Notes under the pieces: model-generated
What the model saw: only the letters and a program-made list of their open reading frames with translations
What the model was told of the DNA's origin: nothing
Database searches by the model: none
Position numbers and translations under genes: made by a program
In this document: positions 1 to 11,040 of the stretch, piece by piece
Layout: each line of letters begins with the position of its first letter
Position numbering within the stretch: position 1 is the first letter of the stretch
Assembly (NCBI GenBank): GCA_963995525.1
Contig: OZ023209.1
Span: forward strand, 34,778,179 to 34,842,178
Length of the DNA: 64,000 nt
Direction: 5' to 3'
Source: Escarpia spicata
Lineage: Eukaryota; Annelida; Polychaeta; Sabellida; Siboglinidae

Positions 1-509
1 GCGTAATGCAGCGTCGACTGTTGAAAATGTATGCCCAGAATGCCAGAGTTGCCCACGTCGGTGAGGTGCTTGGCAAGCACGTACAATTATGCAACATATG
101 TCATTTTAAAGCTAATATTCCAATCTACACTAGTATAGCAATTTCATTCGTTAATCTTTATATTTTATTTACGCATTTAACAAGCATAGAAAACATTAAA
201 CTTCACTTATCTATACACGCAAACTGCCACGTTCAAAACAAAAAAGAAGTATTTCCATATGTAACAGAGTTATCCATTGGTCGATTCCATGCGTAAACGG
301 CATGGTGACATTGTTTGCATAGCAGCAGTGACATGTTTTCTGCAACCATGTGATCTCTGACGCGACCCTGCGCTGGCGCCATTTTCATGCACAAGAAATG
401 GATCAGTTTTGGCCGCTAGATGGAAATACGTTGAATATTTTATACGAAGCCTGTTTTATAAACTTCCAATAAATCAGTACGCAGTCGTCTAGTCTCCAGA
501 GTCGTGATA
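1..509. other. Left-edge stretch with no supported gene
   Basis: Only short open frames without domain resemblance or splice context are present on either strand. The stretch ends at a TA dinucleotide that flanks the pogo-like element to its right. Confidence 0.4.
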
Positions 510-1638
510 CAGTCGCACCTTGTTATAACGCGGTCGGTCATGGACCCCAAATTTCTGCCGCCTGGGAGAAAATGGGCGCAGTGACAAACTATATTAACAC
601 GGTAATAACTGTCAATTGTTTTGTGTGAAGTTATCCCCGCCTTTGCCATGACATGTGTATATTGAAAGACTAGTTGGCGGACATGAATGTAACGTTGACG
701 TACAACTGCAACGAATCAAGTATGAGGTGCGTCACTACGTTGCCATTGTTTATTCTGCACTGCCAATGCTATGAAAGGTATAAGTTTCTTTGACTATAAT
801 TATGGTCAATTTTAGCTATAGGAACAGTAAATGTGGAGCGAGGTATTGTTTGTTTCGCGCCGACATATTGAATCGTTTCCAATCTGCTAGTCATGCTTAT
901 GGCTTCCGTGGATCACGAGTTCGCCTGGTTTCGGCACCGGGCGGCTTGTGCAATTGAAATTCATAAATACGCTTTGCTTAAGAATGGGTTAAATATGTTT
1001 TAATACAGCTTAGCAGGCAAGATGAGTAAGCTAACATTGTGTAACAAATATTAGCTTTTCGCTGTGATGAACGCAAAGCTACTGCCTGTACTGGTGCGCC
1101 AAAATATTAATTCGTCACCCGCATATGGATTGGTGAATCGTAATATTGTTTGACACCGTAAATGTGCTTTCTAAATTGGTATTTTGATATTGATTAAAAG
1201 ACGAAGTTAAGCCAATTGTGAGCGTACTTATAGCTTTAAATCCTTAATCAACTCTAACACAGCATTTGTCAAATCATTTGCGTATTTGCCTGCTGAGTGC
1301 CAGGTCATTATTTTAGATCTTATGTCAGCAGTACCATATTATTGTTCAGTTGACCGTGGCTTGTTGGTCCGTTGTTTATTTAAAAACGGTACACAATTCA
1401 TGAATTTTATTCAGTTCAACATTCAACAGTGTCTGACATTTAAACAGAATACAAATTGACGTTGGCTGGCAGCTTAATAAGCTTCATAAACTGCGTATAG
1501 ACTACGTGATGTGCATACTTTGGCTTCGATGGCATTCTTCGTGCAGCAGTGGTGTCGGTCGTCGTTATTGCTCCCCGTTTATAACGCGGATTCATTTCGT
1601 GGACCCCGACTACCACATTATAACGAGGCGCGACTCTG
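510..1638. mobile_element. Pogo/Tigger-like non-autonomous DNA transposon
   Basis: The left end reads CAGTCGCACCTTGTTATAAC. The right end, read on the minus strand, is CAGAGTCGCGCCTCGTTATA, so the termini are imperfect inverted repeats of roughly 40 bp that go on into matching GGACCCC-type sequence. A TA lies directly outside each end (508-509 and 1639-1640), as expected for Tc1/mariner/pogo target duplication. No transposase frame is seen in the roughly 1.1 kb between the ends, so this is probably a deletion derivative moved in trans. The ends resemble known pogo/Tigger termini with a CAG start and GTTATAACG block; that assignment is an inference. Confidence 0.6.
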
Positions 1639-1778
1639 TATTTAGCACTCTTAAGGTGGTAGGATTGCCTATGACATACTTGTTTTGATTTAAATCAAAT
1701 TAATAAATGTTTTGAAGATAAAGTAAAAAAAAATTCTCAGACAACACATTAAACAATACTCCAGACCAAACAAAATTA

Positions 1779-2016
1779 CTAGTTTTTAAAGGACGGATGG
1801 TGACATATGGTGCTAGTGCCTTGTTTTTTTAATAGTACACGTTCATACTGACACCTACTAATGTTCTATGAAGAAAAAAATTCAGAAATCAACTGACATG
1901 ATAGCCATCCCAGCTACCTTAAGGAACATTAGTAGGCGTCAGTATGAACATGTGTACTATTAAAAAAAACTAAGGCACTAGCGCCATGTGTCACCAATCC
2001 GTCCTTTAAAAACTAG
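1779..2016. mobile_element. Foldback MITE with about 95-bp arms
   Basis: The element begins CTAGTTTTTAAAGGACGGAT and ends with the reverse complement (ATCCGTCCTTTAAAAACTAG, allowing small differences). The arms, about 1779-1866 and 1924-2016, pair almost completely apart from a few mismatches, leaving a loop near 1867-1923. TA sits directly outside both ends, which suggests Tc1/mariner-type integration. No coding capacity is seen. The loop carries a stretch of about 40 bp (1882-1922) that recurs at 3253-3293. Confidence 0.7.
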
Positions 2017-2840
2017 TATTTTTAGTATCTGTGGAAAGTCCCTTTTCAGATTCTTGGAAACTGACGATGTTTCCATGGTGACAATCTCGTGTGCGTCAGC
2101 CCAGTTCAAACATAAATTCGTTCACCATGAATGCAGATCATATAGTCTGGTTATTCTCATGCCACTATGTTGTATTATAATTACCTAAATGCATCGCACT
2201 GTCAAATCACTAAATACTGGCGGTAGTTTTGTTTATTCTCAGATGATGCCCGACCTCAGCCGCCATTTGCAATGACACGTGACTGACCCCAGCAGGTGTC
2301 AGTCAGTCTTGTCTACCACAACATGTGGCCTTTTGTAACACAATATCATGAGACAACTTAGCGGGAAAACCTTGGGGGATCTCAGTAATAGAAGTGTCTG
2401 TCAAATTGTGTTAAAATAAGCCACATGCCAGTAAAAAGTCACATTTCTAAGCAAAAAACAAGCATCTGGTGACACTTACATTATCAGTAACAACCAGGAA
2501 GTATTACTTAATGTAACTTTTTATAAAAACTACAATACTTACAAAGCCATAACTTGGCATATGAACTCGACTTGTGTTTACCCAAAATTGCACGGGATGG
2601 TTTTATGTTTGGTGAAGGGGTCGTGCCAAAAATGCAGTACGGATTTTTGCTGTCAATATTGTAGCAAAATGTTTATGAAGCTGTATCAAACTTAATATGC
2701 ATTTGTTTTAAAAAAAACCATGTGAATGTCAATAACATGTTTATACTTACAACCATACAAATTTTTATTTTGGGGAGTTTCTCAAAATGAAATAAAATGC
2801 CATTTTAGGGTGATTTTTGACATATTTTTGATTGTCTTTA
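2017..2840. other. AT-rich spacer, nothing recognised
   Basis: Both strands show only short open frames without motifs or plausible splice structure. Confidence 0.4.
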
Positions 2841-2892
2841 AACAAATATATTAGAAATTATTAATTCAAAAGAAGCATATGATGGCTGATCC

Positions 2893-3244
2893 AGCCACCT
2901 TAAACCATACAAAGCCCCTGGAATAGACAACTTAAACTTGACAATGCTCCGAGAAGTGGCCACCACTGCTAAGCGAAATCTTCGCAGACAGCATGGAAAT
3001 GGGAGAAGTTCCACTAGACTGGAAAATTGCAAATGTTACCCCCATATATAAGAAAGGTATCAAGTCGCAACCCAGTAACTACAGACCTGTAAGTCTAACA
3101 TCACAGATATCTAAAGTAATGGAAGCCATCATCAAGGGTGAAATAGTTGGCCATCTTCAAAATCATGATTTGATTAAACCATCGCAACTTGGTTTTTGGA
3201 AGGGACGTTCATGCCTGACGAACCTTTTTAGTGTACCTGATTAA
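2893..3244 (+). mobile_element. CR1-like LINE reverse-transcriptase fragment, inverted
   Basis: Translation gives the N-terminal part of a non-LTR reverse transcriptase. A KAPGIDNLNL block (near 2911) is followed, after a frame change, by WKIANVTPIYKKG, NYRPVSLTS and a region ending KPSQLGFWKGRSCLTNLF. These are typical of the fingers region of CR1/Jockey-type elements. The frame breaks near 2960-2990 and the fragment stops before the catalytic DD motif, so it is dead. It lies in the opposite orientation to the upstream part of what looks like the same LINE at 3293-4180, and the two pieces would be adjacent in an intact element. Confidence 0.75.
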
Positions 3245-3292
3245 AAATAAAGAAATCAACTGACTTGATAGCCGGTGCAGCTACCTTAAGTT

Positions 3293-4180
3293 GCAACAGC
3301 TTTTCCAGTACTACTGCTGTAGTTATTTCAATATGCTGGAGTAACTCCTCAATTGTCTTGGTGAAAAAGTTCACAGCGTCAGGAAGATTTTCTGTTACCT
3401 CGTCAGTGAACACTGAGACGAAGTAGTCGTTTAGTACATTTGCTGTCTCGACTGAGTCTATGATCACTTCCCCATTGCTATCCAAAAGGGGGCCGACTGT
3501 GTCTTTTGTCTTAGTTTTCAACCTAGTATATGAATAAAAAGACTGGGTCTTTTTTATGTTGTCCGCAAGTCTTTTCTAAAAATGTTGTTTAGCCTTAACC
3601 ATTTAATTTTCCGGGCTTTGTTTAATTGACGTTTGCATGCCTCGTACAGATGATATTCTCCTGTTTCTCTGTATTTCTTCCACATGTGGTATTTCTTCCG
3701 TCTTGCCATTTCTGCTCGTTTAGTCATCCATCGGGGTTTGGTCTTTCATCTCCTTGTTGACACAGGGATAAAACTTCATTGCCGAATTAACAACTGTTTT
3801 AAAGATGTCCCATTTTGTGTGTACATTAGTATCCTGGAATGCCTGCTTCCAGTCATAATTCTCTAAACATTGTTTCATTCCATCATAGTTTGCCCTCTTG
3901 TAGGCATAGTAAGTTTCTCTCCACTCTTTTATGTGAATAGACACTACAATATCACATATCACAATGTTGTGGTTACTGAAGGGTTCACTTATCCTAACTT
4001 GCTCAACCATATTTGGTTCAGAGGATAGTATAACATCTAATGTATTCTCACCCCTAGTAGCATCGCATACATGTTGGGTTAGAAACAGATCTTGGGTGAG
4101 TTCCATGAAACGTATCCCCTCGGCTCCTGTCTGCATCCTAGTCCAGTCAGTGGTTCTGTGGTTGAAATCTCCATGTGTAG
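3293..4180 (-). mobile_element. CR1-like LINE: C-terminal endonuclease and linker
   Basis: Reading the minus strand from about 4180 gives HGDFN, an endonuclease motif, then LTQDLFLTQHV, TRGENTLDVILSSEPNMVEQ and SNHNIV. These match the C-terminal half of CR1/L2-type apurinic-like endonucleases. A lysine- and tyrosine-rich linker follows with several stops and frame changes around 3520-3720, then KDTVGPLLDSNGEVI and VLNDYFVSVFTDE, which precede the reverse transcriptase in this clade. Only the 3' half of the endonuclease is present. It is a decayed copy with no function expected. Confidence 0.75.
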
Positions 4181-4328
4181 GCTGCGGTATACAAATATGC
4201 GAATTGTAGGCATAAAACCCTATTCGCTATGGAGTATGGTACTCAGGCACTGACTTTGGACTGACACAAGCAACACAATAAGAATCACGTAGACAAGGTA
4301 GATTTTTACATCAAAAACTTCCAACTTC

Positions 4329-4862
4329 ATTTCCAAATAAAACAACTTTAGATTTTCTGACAACTGATGCATACATAACCAAAATATTAACCCTACACCT
4401 TATTTTTCATAACTGCCACCCAAGAACATAATCAGCAATATATTTACTAATTACAAGATTACATGGTTAATTTTGGTATCAAAATGTTTCGAATGATAAG
4501 ACATGTATTTGTAGCTTATGTTCACATAAATATTGTAGACGAAGTTGAAAGAAAAACAAAACATGCTAAAATATATTAACAATTTAGTTTTGTTTAGGAA
4601 ATAGTTGAAATCCTTACTTACACATCTGGTGCATGACAATTATGTTTTATCTCCCACAATCCCAGTTTATTTCCAAATAAAAAAAAACTAGGTTTTCTGA
4701 CAAACAATGTAATATTTTGCATACAAAACCGAAACACCAACCCTACCCCCTTATTTTTCATAACCACTGTCTTCAAACACAATTAACTATATATATCTAC
4801 AATTTGCAGAGCTACATAGCTAATTTTTATTTCAAAATGTTTAGAAAGGTAAGATATGAATG
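4329..4862. repeat. Diverged direct duplication, about 190 bp per copy
   Basis: The stretch 4329-4515 (TTTCCAAATAAAACAAC, then TTTTTCATAACTGCCA and TCAAAATGTTTCGAATG) recurs in the same order at 4668-4862 with many point differences, about 340 bp apart. Neither copy shows coding potential. Confidence 0.6.
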
Positions 4863-4870
4863 TGTAATTA

Positions 4871-5783
4871 ACATGAATACCAATATTGTAGACCTACTTG
4901 CAGGCCTGGGGTCAATTACATTGCAATGTAATCTATTACTATTTCTTTGTTTCCTTCCTATTATTATTACATTTGAAGCAATTACTATTACATTTTTCTT
5001 CGGAACATTTGATGATATAATGCACTGTATATATGCATAAATACAATAAGTACAATTGTTTGACTCAGTCTCAAGAAGTTAAGCAAGACAGGTGATTACA
5101 AATATAACTTGCCATTTATTGATACCCATGCCCAAAGTATTTGAAAAAATATTTGAGAATGTCAAGTACTTTCAGCATCATCATCATTAGAGAAGTATTA
5201 TAAAGTAAAAAATTCATAAATATTTACAACAAAATATATCTACATCGTATATATACCATATTTCAGTGCATTATTTTTGAGGCGAGCGATAGCTCTCGCT
5301 CATCTAGGGAATGATTTATTGCTTGCGCTAATTGTCATTATCGCTTGCATCACCAGACCTGCTTCATGTGGTGCCCTCTAGCGGCCAAATATGCACCTAT
5401 TTGTTTGAAAGAAAGTCTGTTCTTCCCACATAAGTTAGATTAGGCGCAGTTGCTGATGTTTCCAGAGCCATGATTTCGAGTTTGCTTATTGCTCAACGGG
5501 ATTCTTGTCGGCCAGCCGTCGTTTGACAGGTCATTAATCAGATGCAATTTTCCGTGTGGTCCCGTAAACAAAACAACTTTATCATCAACTTCTGTTACAC
5601 TGCTGTCATTTTCTGTAACATCATCGTTAGTACTTCCTGTCTCAAATGTTTTATTAGCACGCAACTTTTCAATCTGTGCCAACACTTTATGTCGTGAGTT
5701 GACCCGAACGAATTAATCTTGTCTAATGGATACCACTATGGCATGGCTAGCCTAGATTGCATTTTGGCATGACTGGGCAGTAG
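4871..5783. other. Spacer with a hAT-like terminus and an unassigned open frame
   Basis: At 4901 the sequence CAGGCCTGGGGTCAATTACA resembles a hAT terminus (CAG start); no partner end was identified. On the minus strand 5440-5685 is open for about 80 codons, acidic in the middle and ending with an in-frame stop, but it lacks an ATG. It could be a small exon or chance. No family is recognised. Confidence 0.3.
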
Positions 5784-7013
5784 CAGACCTGGGGCTGAAG
5801 TACTCGTACTCATAAAACTTGTGAGTCATGGACTCGTACTCATACTCATTGTACTCAGATTTTACGAGTACATCTGAGTACTTTCTCAATATGTACGTGG
5901 GAAAATAAATATATTTGGTTATAAAATGAAACTTTCCTGAAATATTAAATGTTCAACTATTTTTTAAATACTTTGTTATTTTTGATAGAATAATAATAAT
6001 GACAAACTTCTATAGTGCCTAAATCCCCAGGAATCTGAGCTTAGAGGCGCAACTTACAAAAATCATTGGGCAAAATCGTTAACAGGGACAAGCAAGAGTC
6101 GTCATTAGAGCAAGGGACCGCCGAAGGTTAGGGTGGGAATGCAATTTCAAATAAATAAATCTTTACGGAAGGTATTTATAGTCTCAGATTATTTTAAAGC
6201 GATAGGGAGTTGATTCCAGATTGTGGGTGCAGCTACAGAAAAAGCATGTTTGCAGATATTAAGCTTGGTTTTCGGAACAAAAAGTCGTTGTGAAACAGAT
6301 GATAATACCACCTTACCATCCCTACACATAGTACAACCTCATTCTCTGATAACCATGATTATGATACCCAAACATGGCAACAGGCAGCATTTTTTTCCAA
6401 TCAGAAACAACCTGTTAAGCAAATAATAATTGTAGGCTATCAGTTCAGGCCATAAACCTGTTTGTTTAATCAAGCCACCAGGATGTCCATAAAGAGCATA
6501 TTTGCAGTTAACCCACCATTTAGACAGGAAATGCCTTTGATGTACATAGTTTGGAGACCATGCCACTTGACAGTGGCTGACAGTGCTAATTGTAGAAGTA
6601 TATGGTGGCTCAAGTCAGACTGCCACCTACACTAGTATAATCCCCTGCCAGCAGTCTGGCTAAAAAGTCCAAAGGGGATGCTGAGCCTGTTATGTGGACA
6701 TGTGCTGACCCTCTCAACAACTAGTAGTCTACGATCAGAAAATATAATTACAAACTTATAATATCTGCAGATTGTAGAGGTGAAAGAATACCTCAGTTAG
6801 CCATGTACCGATCGTCACAGTGACCCACTCCAGTTCTGAGTTTTGCAACTCTGGCTCAGCTGGTCCCTCACCATCTCAGCATTCCAGCCTCATCAGCCCC
6901 AGTTGAAAGGGTATTTAGCATAGCCGAGAAAGTATTCTGCCCTGAACGGTGCAGCCTGAAAGACTCAACCTGTGAACAACTCATGTTCATTCGGGCAATG
7001 GCAAATAGATGAT
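5784..7013 (+). mobile_element. hAT transposon remnant with C-terminal dimerisation domain
   Basis: From 6851 to the stop at 7011-7013 one frame reads LAQLVPHHLSIPASSAPVER, then VFSIAEKVF and a tail ending EQLMFIRAMANR. This is the conserved C-terminal dimerisation region of hAT transposases (PASSAPVERVFS). The rest of the transposase is missing or unrecognisable. A CAGACCTGGGGCTGAAGTAC sequence at 5784 may be the left end, since hAT termini commonly start with CAG; no right terminus was found. The copy is inactive. Confidence 0.65.
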
Positions 7014-7083
7014 AAGATCATACGATGCCACTGAAATTAATGCCAATTGGAAGTGAATATCATTGTTGATGAAATAGAGGTTT

Positions 7084-9107
7084 TTAGTCCTTTGGCCGAA
7101 GGTCCAAGGGAATATTGCCATCACTCTGCGTCCGCTGTTAGCTGCCGTATCTCAGAAACCGTTCAGCAACTTTTTCTCTAATTTTGCGTAGACATATCTT
7201 AGGGCACTGCCACTATGCACGAGAAATCTATATTTGATTGAATCATTCTAAGGGCTCCCTAGGGCCTCCAAGGACTCCAAAACTGGTAAAAATGTAACAT
7301 TTGCCTATTTTTTCAAAAACTGTTCAGCAACTTGTTCTCTAATTTTGCATATACATTTCATGTGGTAGTGTCACTGTACACAAGAAATCAGTATTTGATT
7401 GAATCATTCTAAGAGCTCCAAAGGTCCCCTAAAATGCTAAATGGTCTACTGTAGCAGCAGATCTAGCAGGCTTCCAGTCCTTTTGTTCAACTAATTCCTT
7501 TTCCCACAACATCTGTCACACCTCACTGTGGCTGCCTGGTGACAGTGTGACTAATCTGTAATTGGTCACTGGCAGAGGCTTGGGTCACTGTGGCAAAATC
7601 GTCAACTTGCGAATTACTTACAAAGTATTTTAGCTAAAGAATATCTAAATCGTTTGAGAATACCAATTAAAAAAAATTTGTAACATGTTTTGTTCAAAAT
7701 GTTTTGGTTGAATGCTGCCATATGCGCAGCAAATTCTACTGCAACACCGGGCCGATACCGTTGCGTAGGCTAGCAGTGAGTGAATGACCAGTGCGCGGTT
7801 GAGGAAAATCTCAGATCGGCAGAGGGAGTCAGGCGGACAGTGCCGGGCGGGCGATATAACTTCATGACCAACTGTTTATTTTTAATACATCACAGTAATA
7901 ATTGACATAATTTTATATATATATATAGTTCTTAATTCCTATCAGTCAATACATTGACATATTGCCACACCTTTACCATGTGTCCGTTGTACTGATCTGA
8001 ACTACGGCACTAAGATGCCTGTCCCTCCGATGAGCGGACACCCGCCATGTCAGGACACTGACTTATGCTTGGATACAGATGTGTCCGCTGAAGAGAGGGA
8101 CTACTGTATAGGCTTAATGATCCCAATACACCAATCTGTTGGCACAATGTCAGAAATAGAACTAGGTTAAACATCTTAACAATAACTATAATTAGTTCTG
8201 TGGGGCTGTTTTTAAGTATTCATTTATAACATTATCAATATGTCCTCTTAGTTTTACACATAAAAACATAATCTGGCATAACATGATCAGTTTTTGTAGC
8301 AGCACATTTGTACTTCCAGTGTATCATTGCAACATAACATACATACTGTGTGCCACATTTGAATGTCATGCATGTAATATTTCCATGCAGTCCATTTGCA
8401 TATATAATATAAAACTTCAACAGCCGTTTTCTTCATTTTCACTTTTTGACCGTTACCATGTTCAATGCTCCATAACTTCGCCAATTTTCTTTAGTCTACC
8501 TTTTGCTCTCAAACAATCTGTCCTCTTAGTTTTACACATAAAGACATAATCTGGCATAACTTGATAAGTCTTTGTAGCAGCACATTTGTACTTCCAGTGT
8601 ATCATTGCAACATAACATACATATTACATACTGTGTGCCACATTTGAATGTTGTGTATGTAATATTTCCATGCAATCCATTTGCATATATAATTTTAAAC
8701 TTCAACAGCCGTTTTCTTCATTTTCACTTTTTGATCCCTACCATGTTCAGTGCTCCATAACTTCGCCAATTTTGGTAGCGGTCATAATTTTTGAAACCGA
8801 GTAAAGTACCCTACCCAACCTTTACAAGAATGTAAGAAAACAATGTTACAATTTTTCTGACTTATCACTCATTTGGTCAGCCGGGGTCACATATCGACGT
8901 ATTTGTCCAAAGGACTTCAGGGCCTCTTGGCCCATTTTTTGTAGCAGTCATAATTTTTGAAACCGTGTAAAGCACCCTACCCAACCTTTACAAGAATGTA
9001 AGAAAACAATGTTACAATTTTTCCGACTTACCATTCATTTGGTCAGTCGGGGTCACATAGCGACGTAATAGTCCAAAGGACTTCAGGGCCTCTCGGCCCA
9101 TTTTTAT
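7084..9107 (+). repeat. Dispersed repeat family A, longest copy
   Basis: It starts near AGTCCTTTGGCCGAAGGTCC and ends near GGACTTCAGGGCCTCTCGGC. Shared modules recur at 16796-17660, 50400-50830, 52590-53205 and 59808-60172. In this copy two modules are duplicated in tandem: 8236-8478 with 8517-8775, and 8776-8940 with 8941-9107. No protein is encoded. The centre (about 7740-8230) is not seen in the other copies and may be a separate insertion. The class is unknown. Confidence 0.65.
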
Positions 9108-9793
9108 ATACAAACATACAAAAACAACAGATCAAACAAGGATGGTTTATATCAGTGCATTGAAAGACAATTTAAAAACTTATTGATATAATTACATTAA
9201 CATTTCAGACTTTTTGTCAACCCTGCTACAAGTAATATGTGCAGTACATGATGACATTGTCACCGATCTGTTGTCGTTATGTAGTTACATGGTACTTTGG
9301 TATTAAAATTCTTGTTACATATGACAATCTGTTGTATTTTTACTATGAAGATTACGAAAATGTTCATCATCGTATTTGTGTTTTCAAAAATTTTAATAAG
9401 CTTTTTTAATCAAAATAATACTATAAAATTAATAATAAAACAGTAAAATTCTTACTGACCCACTAGTGACAATTATCTTTCTCTACAAAACTTAATGTAT
9501 AATGGTATAAAAGAGCTGCCGGTTTTCGCTTTCCTTAACACTGTCAATAGCAATGTCTAGCTCATGTTAATAAATTTTGTGATTTTGGCAGAAATGCATG
9601 TACCTAATAATGTCATGTTGTGGTGTACAACACTGTTGGTCATTGGGCTGATTGCCCGGCCTAACAGAAGAAGCTGTCTGTGTTTTTTAAATATCACTCC
9701 ATCAAAATCTCTTGGCACTGAACTATGCATCTAAACGTGGGTGATTCCTAAATATGACACTGGTCAATATGTGTATCATTCCAGCCACACATG

Positions 9794-9796
<3 letters not shown>
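9108..9796. other. AT-rich spacer, nothing recognised
   Basis: No open frame with domain resemblance and no clear repeat structure was seen before the microsatellite. Confidence 0.4.
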
Positions 9797-9859
<63 letters not shown>

Positions 9860-9873
9860 ACCACCACCACCAC
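9797..9873. repeat. Compound microsatellite (AC)n-(ACC)n
   Basis: About 31 AC dinucleotides are followed directly by about five ACC trinucleotides. Long cysteine/valine open frames across it are artefacts of the repeat. Confidence 0.95.
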
Positions 9874-10695
9874 TTTGTGTATAAATATCTGCTAAACATA
9901 TTAAAGACATTTTAATTATTAAATACATGTAGCTTTCATGTGATAAAACTGATATCCTTAGAACATGCATACATACAAATTCCGGTTTCGAACAACACAC
10001 TATGAAGTGAAGGAATAAGTAATGTCAGCATTTTATTGTTCTAACAAATTCTCTTGGATGACACCACATATCGCACTAGCTAATGGTTGGAAAAATTAGT
10101 AAAACACTTACCAATCAATGTTTTTAAATGCTTAAAGATACGGTGTTAGGTAATGTTTCCAACCATCTAACACTATTTATATGGCATGATACTTAAATTA
10201 AAAATAACTGACAACTTATGCAATATACATCGATACCCAGACCAAACGCTACTGCAAGAACAGTTGTGATGACCACTCAAAATTTTATTATTCACAAAGT
10301 AATTCATCTGCTTTGAATGCATTAAGCTACTACCAAACTAATCTTATCTAACACTTTTACTGACTAGTAGAAATTATCTATGACATTGAGATGTGTTGGT
10401 GTATCCAGTTTTCTTATTAAGCCAAGTATACGTACGTTATATATTTGACAGACAGTCCATGTTTAAAAAGGAAAATAAACGAACTGAAAATGCTAATGCA
10501 TACCATTTCTTGTAACAAAGGCTATAACTATCTGCCTAAGCATGTCATGGACACAATGCAATTTACATAACACAAAGGACAAAATGTCTGTTAACCCATC
10601 AATGAACAGTGTATGACGAATCCGTCAATTCACATGTATGTGAACATACATAACATTATGCTGCGACATAAATAACGCACACATTCCTTTACTGC
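9874..10695. other. AT-rich spacer, nothing recognised
   Basis: Neither strand shows recognisable coding sequence or RNA structure. Confidence 0.4.
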
Positions 10696-10965
10696 AGGTG
10701 TCATGTGGACCCCCATGGAAAATGAACCCCGGAACCATTTGCCCTATAGAATGTGGACCCACCCTATAGAATTTTGACCCGGGTGGGAGTTCATAATCTA
10801 TGGGGGTCTATTTCCTACATGTGTCATAGAATATGGACCCCCATAGAAAATATACCCTGTGTCAATAATCTATGGGGTCCATTTTCTCTATATATAATAT
10901 AAGGACCCCATAAAAATTTACCCAGATTCCTATTCTATGGGGGATCCATATTCAATGACATGTAT
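10696..10965. repeat. Foldback cluster of GGACCCCCAT units
   Basis: Short units such as ATATGGACCCCCATAGAAAA occur several times in both orientations. The outer pair forms an imperfect inverted repeat: TGTCATGTGGACCCCCAT near 10699 and its complement near 10935-10961. It resembles a small foldback MITE that has been internally reiterated. A solitary related piece lies at 13058-13120. Confidence 0.55.
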
Positions 10966-11040
10966 AGACATATATTTTATATATATTCTATAGTAATTAG
11001 GACTCGTACTGCTCCCACTATTAATTTTCTATACAAAGTA

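Noticed and set aside
6..296. 96-codon open frame at the left edge
   Set aside because: No domain, no splice context, and composition like the surrounding non-coding DNA.
2893..4180. Twin-priming explanation for the CR1-like LINE
   Set aside because: The inverted part is the 3' (RT) piece and the two 3' ends face each other, unlike the 5' inversion that twin priming gives.
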